From: Erysipelotrichaceae bacterium
GTDB taxonomy: Bacteria; Bacillota_I; Bacilli_A; Erysipelotrichales; Erysipelotrichaceae
Assembly: GCA_003446295.1 (NCBI GenBank)
Contig: DMBB01000131.1
Location: 1-13,463, forward strand
DNA: 13,463 nt
Direction of reading: 5' to 3'
Shown one piece after another: positions 7,415-11,951 of the stretch. How positions within the stretch are numbered: the stretch's first letter is position 1; the number at the start of each line of letters is the position of its first letter. The notes under the pieces were generated by a model. It was not told the DNA's origin. It searched no databases and saw only the letters and a list, made by a program, of their open reading frames with translations. The translations under genes were made by a program, and so were the position numbers.

Positions 7415-7712
7415 GGTAACGCATAGGGACTACGGAAAAGTAGATGAGAACGGAAAGCTGAGACTTTCCCCCGAAACGCTGACGATCAAATATCCTCCGG
7501 AAGATGTCCTGCTTCTGCTTGGATATCTTCCGGTCCGCTACACGGAGAAACCTGTGCCGGAACAGGGATACGATTATGTCGATCACTATGAAGTACAGGG
7601 CGAAGAGATCGTGCAGATCTGGACGATCACTCCCGCACCAGAGCCTGAACCACAGCCGGAGCCGGAAGACTTTGAGGCTGAGTTCCAGCGCAGGATCCAG
7701 GAGGTGCTCTGA
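7371..7712 (+). CDS. small phage tail-region protein with Pro/Glu repeat hinge
   Basis: Up to 113 residues. The core (VTHRDYGKVDENGKLRLSPETL followed by GYLPVRYTEKPVPEQGYDYVDHYEV) resembles short proteins found after tail fibres in many Firmicutes phages, thought to assist fibre or baseplate assembly. A Pro-Glu repeat (APEPEPQPEPEDFE) forms a hinge before the C-terminal helix. The start is uncertain: GTG 7371, GTG 7377 (8 bases after GGAAAG) and TTG 7404 are all in frame, and no ATG exists before the conserved part. The stop TGA at 7710-7712 overlaps the next ATG. Family function is not known to me. Confidence 0.65.
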   Translation: MCVQKGTQTSRLKCEVTHRDYGKVDENGKLRLSPETLTIKYPPEDVLLLLGYLPVRYTEKPVPEQGYDYVDHYEVQGEEIVQIWTITPAPEPEPQPEPEDFEAEFQRRIQEVL

Positions 7713-8104
7713 TGACGTTTGAAGAATTTCTGACACTGTTCGTCCAGATGCGTGATATCATCGATGACAAAGGCGCATCGGTCACTCCGGAACTGTACCG
7801 ATCCATGCACTATGACGGATCACTGATCAAAGCCGGTACCAGGGTCAACTTCAACGGGATCCTGCACCAGGCTGCAGTCGATCTGTGGGACCGTGAGGAG
7901 AATGCGCCTGATATGGCTCCGAGCCTATGGGTGAAGATCGAGTACGTGGATGGATGTCGTATCATCCCGGACCCGATCAGCGCTGCGGAAGCCTTCGCTC
8001 TTGGTGAGAGGGGATACTGGGACGGACATATCTATGAGTCTCTGATCCCATCCAACGTCTGGACACCTGAGGCATATCCTGCCGGCTGGCAGCTCATCAA
8101 ATGA
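7712..8104 (+). CDS. phage protein with CBM5/12-like carbohydrate-binding C-terminus
   Basis: The protein has 130 residues. The N-terminal part is a helix (MTFEEFLTLFVQMRDII), the middle is a beta-rich region (about 38-80) and the end (about 92-130) reads ALGERGYWDGHIYESLI then PSNVWTPEAYPAGWQ. The pattern Y/W-x-G-x-x-Y-x-S-x-I-x-x-N-x-W-x-P-x-A-x-P-x-x-W is that of type V/XII carbohydrate-binding modules, which bind chitin-like or cell-wall glycans. It follows GGAGGT and overlaps the previous stop by one base (TGATG). A role in host-wall recognition at the tail, or in wall targeting during lysis, is likely but no catalytic domain is present. Confidence 0.75.
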   Translation: MTFEEFLTLFVQMRDIIDDKGASVTPELYRSMHYDGSLIKAGTRVNFNGILHQAAVDLWDREENAPDMAPSLWVKIEYVDGCRIIPDPISAAEAFALGERGYWDGHIYESLIPSNVWTPEAYPAGWQLIK

Positions 8105-8337
8105 GAACCGTAATTGAGCTGCTGATTTGTTCGATGCTGATCCTGCTGGGCATACTATTCTTCAGCATACCGAACATGGTCCTGCCGATGCACTTAGTTT
8201 TTGGCGAAAAATCTGCCGAAAATCCGAGGCGAATATTAAAAAATCGCATAAACATAGGCTTTTCCGATATCTGTTCGAGTCCCTCAGAGGTCACCATGCT
8301 CGACTGTAGATCTATTGCAGGTCTGATGTCGAAATAA
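8101..8337 (+). CDS. small membrane protein whose frame runs through attP
   Basis: The ATG overlaps the stop of the previous gene (ATGA at 8101-8104). Residues 1-30 form one hydrophobic helix (MRTVIELLICSMLILLGILF...) similar to the peptide at 7126. The rest is polar and lower in hydrophobicity, and it is encoded over the left attP repeats (8202-8237) and the tRNA-derived core (8272-8296, giving CSSPSEVT from codon 58). The frame ends at TAA 8335-8337, 3 bases before the terminator hairpin. After integration the codons past the core would be replaced by chromosomal sequence, so the lysogenic protein would differ in its last ~20 residues. Only the N-terminal helix is convincing as a selected protein sequence. 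Confidence 0.5.
   Translation: MRTVIELLICSMLILLGILFFSIPNMVLPMHLVFGEKSAENPRRILKNRINIGFSDICSSPSEVTMLDCRSIAGLMSK
8202..8237. repeat. left attP arm: CGAA-type repeats
   Basis: Three copies of a G/C-CGAA-(A)AT-like unit occur at about 8203, 8215 and 8228 (CGAA at 8205, 8217 and 8230, spaced 12 and 13 bases). The unit TGCCGAAAATC at 8214-8224 is identical to one in the right array at 8434-8444. Such repeats on both sides of an attachment core are typical arm-type integrase binding sites. Confidence 0.5.
8272..8296 (+). other. attP core identical in form to a tRNA 3' end
   Basis: The bases read TTCGAGT (T-loop, 8274-8280), CCCTC (3' strand of the T-stem), AGAGGTC (3' strand of the acceptor stem), A (discriminator) and CCA (8294-8296). 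This is a complete tRNA 3' end. The 5' T-stem strand that would be needed (GAGGG) is absent, so there is no whole tRNA here. A phage that integrates into a tRNA gene carries exactly such a fragment and restores the tRNA on integration. The target tRNA should have an acceptor stem starting GACCTCT. It lies 160 bases past the integrase stop, the usual place for attP. Confidence 0.75.
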
Positions 8338-8340
8338 ACG

Positions 8341-8367
8341 AAAAACCGCATAATCATGCGGTTTTTT
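8341..8367. terminator. bidirectional rho-independent terminator between the late genes and integrase
   Basis: A perfect 11-bp stem, AAAAACCGCAT (8341-8351) with ATGCGGTTTTT (8356-8366), closes a 4-base loop and is flanked by an A-run on one side and a T-run on the other, so it can end transcription from both strands. It separates the rightward late operon from the leftward integrase gene. Confidence 0.85.
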
Positions 8368-8400
8368 AATGCTTTTAGGATATTCTCTGAACGACCGAGT

Positions 8401-8455
8401 GTCGAACCAATGTCGAACTAATGTCGAATGTTTTGCCGAAAATCTGCCGAAAATT
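8401..8455. repeat. right attP arm: five tandem 11-bp repeats
   Basis: Five units follow each other with exact 11-base period: GTCGAACCAAT, GTCGAACTAAT, GTCGAATGTTT, TGCCGAAAATC, TGCCGAAAATT. CGAA is present in all. The last unit ends against the integrase stop codon (8456). A period close to one helical turn puts all copies on one DNA face, as expected for integrase arm sites or an accessory (Xis-like) factor. There is sequence similarity to the left arm at 8202-8237. Confidence 0.7.
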
Positions 8456-9583
8456 TCAGGAGTACTTCCGGTTCCGGACAGCTTCCTGCCGTTCCTCCTC
8501 GGAACTGACCGCATAGTCCATGGTGACTGACTCGCTCTCATGTCCCATCAGATCACGGATCGCAACAGGATTGACCTGATCATGATAGAGGTCCGTGGAA
8601 AACTTATGCCTGAGCCGGTACATGTTGAACGGGATCCCGCAGCTCACGGATACTCTGTGGATATAGTCGCTGAGCTCGTCAATGTCCCAGAAGGCTCCGT
8701 CTGGATCCGTGAAGAGAAAGTCCTCACGTTCATCCTTGAGCTGCCGGAGGACAGGGACCAGCCAGTCAGGCACCGGCACATCCCGGACCGACTTGCCGGT
8801 CTTGGTGGCGCTGACCTGGTTGTACTCATCCTCTGTGGAGCGGATAGAGGCCCGTACAGCGATGTGCGGATAGGGGATGAACAAGATGTCATCCTTCCGC
8901 AGGGCGAACGTCTCCGCAGGCCGGAGCCCGCAGCCTGACATGATCTGCAGCGCATACCACACCTGCCGTGACTTGTATCGCCCGTCCTCGTCATAGTCGT
9001 GGTACTGCAGCAGTGCATCACAGAAGTCATCGAAGTCTGTCGCTATGAGTGACTGGTCACGGTGGTTGACCGGCTTGCACATGGACTTCTGCGGGAGCAC
9101 GATCTGCTGGGACCTGTCGATCACATCATAGCCGAGCATCAGTGCGGTGCGGTAGATCTGACTCCATACGCCCCGGACCCTTCGTGTGGCTTCATACGAA
9201 TGGTTCCTGCTGTATTCATTGATCGTCTCCTGGACATCCGCTGCAGTCACCTCGTTGATCTGCATATCGCCCAGTGGCTGGATGTACTGGTAGAAGTAAT
9301 CATGCTTGTCACGGGTCTTCTTCCGGCATTTGAAAAGATCGAACTTCTTCTGGTAAAGCTCTGCGACGGTAGGGTAGAGCTGCCGGATCTGTCTGCCTGC
9401 CTGCATATCAAGGAGCTTCTCGTTCCGGACCTGCTTCGCTGCTTCAAGCGCGATCTTCTCTGAGCCATAATCAGAGGCCTTGAACGACTCATGATACTCC
9501 TGTCCGTAAGCACGGATCCTGAGGCGGAAGACCGTTCCGGACTTGTTCTTTTCTTTGGTTATGTACTGTTCTTTCTTAGCCAT
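8456..9583 (-). CDS. int: tyrosine-recombinase integrase
   Basis: The protein has 375 residues. The N-terminal arm-binding region (about 12-60: GTVFRLRIRAYGQEYHESF) is followed by a core-binding helical domain (about 70-165) and the catalytic domain (about 180-375). Catalytic residues visible: Arg221 (GLRPAE), a Lys in TKTGKS (261 or 264), Arg325-His326 (YRLRHKF, with Tyr322 in place of the usual His of HxLRH), His348 (GHES) and nucleophile Tyr357 (MDYAV). It catalyses site-specific integration between attP just downstream (8272-8296) and a host tRNA gene, and with an excisionase the reverse. GGAGG lies 6 bases before its ATG. Length and architecture are typical of Tn916/phage-type integrases in Firmicutes. 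Transcribed away from the control region. Confidence 0.95.
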   Translation of the reverse strand: MAKKEQYITKEKNKSGTVFRLRIRAYGQEYHESFKASDYGSEKIALEAAKQVRNEKLLDMQAGRQIRQLYPTVAELYQKKFDLFKCRKKTRDKHDYFYQYIQPLGDMQINEVTAADVQETINEYSRNHSYEATRRVRGVWSQIYRTALMLGYDVIDRSQQIVLPQKSMCKPVNHRDQSLIATDFDDFCDALLQYHDYDEDGRYKSRQVWYALQIMSGCGLRPAETFALRKDDILFIPYPHIAVRASIRSTEDEYNQVSATKTGKSVRDVPVPDWLVPVLRQLKDEREDFLFTDPDGAFWDIDELSDYIHRVSVSCGIPFNMYRLRHKFSTDLYHDQVNPVAIRDLMGHESESVTMDYAVSSEEERQEAVRNRKYS

Positions 9584-9596
9584 AAAAATCCTCCAA

Positions 9597-9689
9597 CTAA
9601 AGTTTTTCCGTTATGTCAGCCCGGCAGTTATAATACAGGTAGGTTCTGGTACTTTTCTCCCGGAGCTTTCCTAGGTCGTGGTTTTTCAT
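9597..9689 (-). CDS. possible 30-residue leader peptide upstream of integrase
   Basis: On the minus strand an ATG at 9689, about 9 bases after GGAAAGGG, opens a 30-codon frame (MKNHDLGKLREKSTRTYLYY...) ending in TAG at 9597-9599, immediately before the integrase ribosome site. The product is basic and has no recognisable domain. Its tight placement would couple it to integrase translation, as a leader peptide or a very small accessory protein. The evidence is only position and ribosome site, so it may be a chance frame. Confidence 0.3.
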   Translation of the reverse strand: MKNHDLGKLREKSTRTYLYYNCRADITEKL

Positions 9690-9710
9690 TATTAGCTACC
9701 CTTTCCAGAG

Positions 9711-9736
9711 GAACGTGCTGCCGCAGGCACGTTTTT
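9711..9736 (+). terminator. strong hairpin with T-run in the integrase upstream gap
   Basis: AACGTGC (9712-9718) pairs with GCACGTT (9727-9733) around TGCCGCAG, followed by TTT, so it looks like a rightward terminator. CCAGA before it and TCTG-TGG after it extend the symmetry. On the minus strand the same hairpin would sit in the integrase leader, without a T-run. Confidence 0.5.
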
Positions 9737-9742
9737 CTGTGG

Positions 9743-9838
9743 TACAATACAAAAGGAAAACGTGTATATTCCTTGGTGGGGCTATATACTTTTCTTCTCT
9801 GATCTTCGTGGAGTTGCCGCTCCGGAAGATCTTTTTTT
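9743..9838 (+). ncRNA. candidate ~80-base small RNA with its own promoter and terminator
   Basis: An extended -10 box, TGG-TACAAT (box at 9743-9748), has no convincing -35. Downstream come a 6-bp hairpin AAGGAA/TTCCTT (9753-9758 with 9769-9774), a pyrimidine-rich single strand (CTTTTCTTCTCT), and a strong terminator at 9801-9838. No good coding frame with a ribosome site fits. This would be a rightward RNA in a leftward region, ending at the ImmA stop codon. Proposed from structure only; expression is unknown. Confidence 0.35.
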
Positions 9839-9839
9839 T
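9801..9839 (+). terminator. rho-independent terminator facing the end of immA
   Basis: GATCTTC (9801-9807) pairs with GAAGATC (9825-9831), with an inner GGAG/CTCC pairing, followed by eight T residues. The T-run is on the plus strand only, so it terminates rightward transcription. It does not have the form needed to stop the leftward repressor-immA transcript, which could therefore read on into integrase. Confidence 0.7.
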
Positions 9840-9840
9840 A

Positions 9841-10314
9841 TTATCTGTACTGATCGAAGTAATGTCTTGCTACCCGGTTGTTGCTCAGGTTCCGCATGCT
9901 GAATATCACGTCCTTAGTGATCTCCGTAGGGATTCCGTGCTCACGTGAAGCGGAGATGATGTCCTTGTCTCCCAAATTGTATCTGCCCAGCAGCCGGACG
10001 ACTGCGAAAGTGTTTGCGGTTCGTTCCTCGTCACTTTTCTTTGACGATTTGTTGTACCGGTATTTTTCTGTTGAGAAAGCACTGTCCAGGAAGTGACCGA
10101 GCTCATGCCACAACAGGAATTCCGAATAAGGCAAGCCGAGGTCTGGCTTGATGAAGATCGTAGCATCCCCGTTGTCCGATATGATCGCCGCGTCATGTTT
10201 GCCGTCGAGAAAATTCGACTGTATGATGACCGGTATTTTTAATTCTGCAAGCGCATCGTAGATACTCTTATCCTGGAGTGACTCTGCGAGCCTGATCGTT
10301 GTCAAATAATCCAT
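9841..10314 (-). CDS. immA: ImmA/IrrE-family metalloprotease (anti-repressor)
   Basis: The 157-residue protein carries the zinc-protease motif H70-E71-L-G-H74 (WHELGHF) and a downstream ligand glutamate in DEERTANTFA (about Glu97), as in COG2856/ImmA proteins. In ICEBs1 and related elements ImmA cleaves the partner repressor ImmR after DNA damage or quorum signals and so triggers excision; the same is likely here. It overlaps the repressor stop by one base (TAATG at 10314-10316), so the two are co-translated. The size matches ImmA. The repressor next door lacks an autoproteolytic domain, which fits dependence on this protease for induction. Confidence 0.9.
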   Translation of the reverse strand: MDYLTTIRLAESLQDKSIYDALAELKIPVIIQSNFLDGKHDAAIISDNGDATIFIKPDLGLPYSEFLLWHELGHFLDSAFSTEKYRYNKSSKKSDEERTANTFAVVRLLGRYNLGDKDIISASREHGIPTEITKDVIFSMRNLSNNRVARHYFDQYR

Positions 10315-10721
10315 TAATCCCCCTGACCTCCTTGTTTAAACTGAGCCATTTGACGAATCATGTTTGCGATGCCTTCAGCAAAGAGGGTGATCTCTTCATC
10401 TGTCATGGAGTCCAGATCGTAGCCGCCGAAAGCCTCAACGACCGGATTCTCAAGAATGAATTTGACCGCTTCCTGAGCTGAAGAGAATGTCTGCTCGACG
10501 ACCTCTTCCTGATCGTCGGTAAGATTCTTCATACTCGTATTGAAATAATCGGCAAGGGCCTGCATCTTGTCTACCCTGGGATAGCTAGTGCCGTTGTACC
10601 AGTTTGAAACAGTTGAAAGCGGAACTTTCAAATCTCTTGATATATCAGACTGACTTTTATTATTCTTCTGCATATAGTAATGCAGATTCTTTTTGAACGT
10701 GTCCCTTGCATTGTTACTCAT
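10314..10721 (-). CDS. cI/ImmR-like lysogeny repressor
   Basis: The 135-residue protein has an N-terminal XRE-type helix-turn-helix (about residues 10-60; the HTH reads SQSDISRDLKVPLSTVSNWY) and an acidic helical C-terminus with no LexA-type Ser/Lys protease domain. Length and layout match ImmR-type repressors controlled by ImmA. The start at 10721 is chosen because AGAGGT lies 7 bases upstream; the frame continues upstream to 10775, but that part covers the promoter. Transcribed leftward from the promoter at 10747-10775. It presumably binds the 13-bp operators described in the control region, repressing both the cro-side promoter and its own. Confidence 0.88.
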   Translation of the reverse strand: MSNNARDTFKKNLHYYMQKNNKSQSDISRDLKVPLSTVSNWYNGTSYPRVDKMQALADYFNTSMKNLTDDQEEVVEQTFSSAQEAVKFILENPVVEAFGGYDLDSMTDEEITLFAEGIANMIRQMAQFKQGGQGD

Positions 10722-10746
10722 AGTAATGACCTCTCTTACTAGTAAA

Positions 10747-10775
10747 ATAGTACCTTTAATCGGTAAAAATTTCAA
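10747..10775 (-). promoter_or_regulatory. leftward repressor promoter with operator in the spacer
   Basis: On the minus strand TTGAAA (10770-10775), a 17-base spacer and TACTAT (10747-10752) form a good sigma70-type promoter, placed 26 bases before the repressor ATG. The operator copy 10752-10764 lies almost wholly in its spacer, which predicts autoregulation. Confidence 0.7.
10752..10764. promoter_or_regulatory. operator copy 1 (in the repressor promoter)
   Basis: ACCTTTAATCGGT: half-sites ACC and GGT around a TTAA centre, matching the perfect palindrome at 11086-11098 in 10 of 13 positions. Confidence 0.6.
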
Positions 10776-10793
10776 TCATTTCGGCAAAATATT

Positions 10794-10806
10794 TCCATTT
10801 AACGGT
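10794..10806. promoter_or_regulatory. operator copy 2 (overlaps the rightward -35)
   Basis: TCCATTTAACGGT, sharing the CCATT and GGT half-sites. Its last base is the first base of the rightward -35 box, and it starts exactly 20 bases before copy 3, about two helical turns. Confidence 0.5.
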
Positions 10807-10834
10807 TGACACTACGATTAAACGGTAGTATTGT
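10806..10834 (+). promoter_or_regulatory. rightward early promoter
   Basis: A perfect TTGACA (10806-10811), a 17-base spacer and TATTGT (10829-10834) make a strong sigma70-type promoter, 22 bases before the cro-like ATG. An operator fills the spacer and another touches the -35, so a bound repressor would block it. Confidence 0.85.
10814..10826. promoter_or_regulatory. operator copy 3 (spacer of the rightward promoter)
   Basis: ACGATTAAACGGT matches the perfect palindrome ACCATTAAATGGT (11086-11098) in 11 of 13 positions and lies between the -35 and -10 boxes. Confidence 0.65.
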
Positions 10835-10856
10835 GGTAGGCGAAAGGAGCAAAGGA

Positions 10857-11093
10857 ATGGAAGCAAAGGATGTAAGAATCAATTATGCCGCGGCACGGAT
10901 CAATGCCGCGCTGAGCTTGGACGATGTCTCAAATATGCTGAAAATATCAGAAAAAACGCTCAGAAACTACGAATCCGGGAAAACTATTCCGACCTGGGAG
11001 ACGCACACGAAATTATCCGAGCTGTACAAGATCCCGGTCGAGATGCTTTGCCCGCCAACTAAAACTTTTATTATGCCCGATGACAACCATTAA
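10857..11093 (+). CDS. Cro-like XRE-family regulator
   Basis: The 78-residue protein is nearly all helix-turn-helix: LSLDDVSNMLKISEKTLRNYESGKTIPTWETHTKLSELYKI spans about residues 20-60 and is a standard HTH_3 fold, followed by a short tail. ATG 10857 follows AAGGAG with normal spacing; the frame could be extended up to 10806, but that codon is the TTGACA -35 box itself. As the first gene of the rightward operon, opposite a cI-like repressor, it most likely plays the Cro role, competing for the operators to favour lytic growth. Alternatively it is a second repressor or an activator. The palindrome at 11086-11098 overlaps its stop codon. Confidence 0.85.
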   Translation: MEAKDVRINYAAARINAALSLDDVSNMLKISEKTLRNYESGKTIPTWETHTKLSELYKIPVEMLCPPTKTFIMPDDNH

Positions 11094-11098
11094 ATGGT
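11086..11098. promoter_or_regulatory. operator copy 4: perfect palindrome over the cro-like stop codon
   Basis: ACCATTAAATGGT is a perfect 13-bp palindrome with a single central base and the best match to the operator family in the control region. It lies about 260-330 bases downstream of the other copies. Confidence 0.55.
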
Positions 11099-11140
11099 AA
11101 TAGGTGTCACATCATCGCAGCTCGGGGCGGTCAGACTCAT
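11090..11140 (-). CDS. possible 16-residue peptide with a perfect ribosome site (doubtful)
   Basis: On the minus strand AAAAGGAGG is followed 7 bases later by ATG at 11140 and a 16-codon frame (MSLTAPSCDDVTPITI) ending in TAA at 11090-11092, which lies inside the operator palindrome. The ribosome site is better than that of many real genes here, but no clear minus-strand promoter was found and the peptide is too short for coding statistics. It could be coincidental. Confidence 0.2.
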   Translation of the reverse strand: MSLTAPSCDDVTPITI

Positions 11141-11245
11141 AGATGAATCCTCCTTTTGACAGCATTTTTCGTCAATCAACGTCATACATAATTCTTCCCA
11201 AAACTAAGCGTGACGATCTGACTGTCCCGACCTGCGATGAGTGAT
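11107..11245. repeat. imperfect 23-bp inverted repeat flanking an 83-base gap in the early leader
   Basis: 11112-11134 and 11218-11240 are reverse complements in 20 of 23 positions (core TCATCGCAG and TCGG and GTCAG). A one-base bulge then allows TCAC/GTGA to extend the pairing outward. The stretch between contains no gene and also holds TTGAC/GTCAA arms (11156-11175). It could fold in the leader RNA or serve as a protein or replication site. Confidence 0.6.
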
Positions 11246-11247
11246 AT

Positions 11248-11308
11248 CAGCCTCCGACTGCCGGAAAAAAAACACTGCCTCGTTTCAATACACGGCAGTC
11301 TGAGGCTG
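11248..11308 (+). promoter_or_regulatory. long leader hairpin ending next to the ribosome site of the excisionase-like gene
   Basis: CAGCCTCCGACTGCC (11248-11262) and GGCAGTCTGAGGCTG (11294-11308) pair in 14 of 15 positions around a 31-base loop that contains eight A residues in a row. No T-run follows, so it is not a terminator. The stem ends one base before AAGGAG (11310-11315), so folding or unfolding, or a protein bound to it, could change initiation at 11321. Confidence 0.6.
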
Positions 11309-11320
11309 GAAGGAGATCTA

Positions 11321-11554
11321 ATGGAAAACCAGTATCTGACAACAGCACAGGTGGCGGAGATGCTCCATGCCACCAAGCGAAACGTAGGACTCTGGCGCCG
11401 TAAGAATATGATCCGATCCATACGATGCTCGTACGGCTACCTGTTCAAACAGGAATGGGTCGATGAGTTCGTTGAACGGTTCGCCGGAATGTCCATCACC
11501 AACGAAGAGAAGTGTGACCTGGCGATCGCGCTTCTCAAACGCAGACAATCGTAA
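11321..11554 (+). CDS. excisionase/MerR-type helix-turn-helix protein
   Basis: The 77-residue protein begins MENQYLTTAQVAEMLHATKRNVGLWRRKNMI and continues to YLFKQEWVDEFVERF, the pattern of HTH_17/winged-helix excisionase-family proteins (helix-turn-helix in residues about 6-30, then a beta-wing and a closing helix). AAGGAG lies 5 bases before ATG 11321. Position early after the cro-like gene makes it a candidate directionality factor for the integrase, which otherwise has no recognisable xis, but similar folds also act as ordinary phage regulators. The upstream 227 bases hold the two inverted repeats, which suggests special control of this gene. Confidence 0.7.
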   Translation: MENQYLTTAQVAEMLHATKRNVGLWRRKNMIRSIRCSYGYLFKQEWVDEFVERFAGMSITNEEKCDLAIALLKRRQS

Positions 11555-11583
11555 ACCTGACCCCACCAAGGAAGGAGAAAGAA

Positions 11584-11715
11584 ATGAAAAACACATCAAA
11601 CAGGCCTGAAGGCCTCCCGTCAGCCACAGCGTTCATGTGGTTCTGGATCTTCGTATCGATGCTTCTGCTCGATGTCGCTCTGTGGCAGCACATGCTGCTG
11701 GAGGTGCTCTCATGA
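11584..11715 (+). CDS. 43-residue single-pass membrane protein
   Basis: ATG 11584 follows AAGGAG (GAAGGAGAAAGAA) closely. After a polar N-terminus of 14 residues comes one hydrophobic helix (TAFMWFWIFVSMLLLDVALW, about 15-34) and a short tail. The stop TGA (11713-11715) overlaps the next ATG at 11712. Small membrane peptides in early operons may act in superinfection exclusion or host takeover; nothing in the sequence says which. Confidence 0.7.
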   Translation: MKNTSNRPEGLPSATAFMWFWIFVSMLLLDVALWQHMLLEVLS

Positions 11716-11951
11716 TCGAAGTCAAGCGTGCCGAAACCAGGAAAGATGCAATTGAACGCATCACGAGCTTTGAAGGCTCTCCGCATGAGCTGATCTGGGA
11801 TTTCATTACCTTAAGGAAATCAATCGAGAATAATCAGAAGCTTAAGATCCTGTGGTCTCTTGCCGAGCTTATGGGTGATGACTTCGACATCAATCCTGAG
11901 ACTCTCAGAGATCAGGTCAATACAACAGGCGAGGAGGACCTTAAGTCATGA
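11712..11951 (+). CDS. early phage protein of unknown function
   Basis: The 79-residue protein, predicted mainly helical (EVKRAETRKDAIERIT, then HELIWDFITLRKSIENNQ), contains no recognised motif. ATG 11712 overlaps the previous stop and follows GGAGGT at 11701-11706, so it is well translated and coupled. The frame could be read further upstream, but that would overlap the membrane peptide gene. Its stop overlaps the next start (ATGA at 11948-11951). Neighbours are other small early proteins. Confidence 0.75.
   Translation: MIEVKRAETRKDAIERITSFEGSPHELIWDFITLRKSIENNQKLKILWSLAELMGDDFDINPETLRDQVNTTGEEDLKS

Noticed and set aside
8274..8296. A complete tRNA gene ending at CCA 8296
   Set aside because: Only the T-loop, the 3' T-stem strand, the acceptor 3' strand and CCA are present. 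The five bases before the T-loop do not pair with CCCTC and no anticodon arm is found upstream, so it is an attachment-site fragment.
8401..8455. CRISPR-like array
   Set aside because: The units are contiguous 11-mers with no spacers and no cas genes nearby; their position beside attP fits integrase arm sites.
8540..9513. Several long plus- and minus-strand frames overlapping the integrase (for example 8540-8938, 9062-9463)
   Set aside because: They are shadows of the integrase gene. They have no ribosome sites or recognisable domains, and their composition follows the integrase codon pattern.
9715..9948. Plus-strand frame 9715-9948 as a gene
   Set aside because: No ribosome site. It crosses the T8 terminator and then runs antisense to immA.
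10722..10856. Extended starts of the repressor (to 10775) and the cro-like gene (to 10806)
   Set aside because: Both extensions lie over promoter and operator sequence. The first codon of the cro extension is the TTG of the -35 box. Both shorter starts have good ribosome sites.
11156..11192. A promoter at TTGACA 11156-11161
   Set aside because: No acceptable -10 box occurs at 16-19 bases. The nearest candidates are 20 or more bases away and weak. The TTGAC is better explained as one arm of TTGAC/GTCAA.
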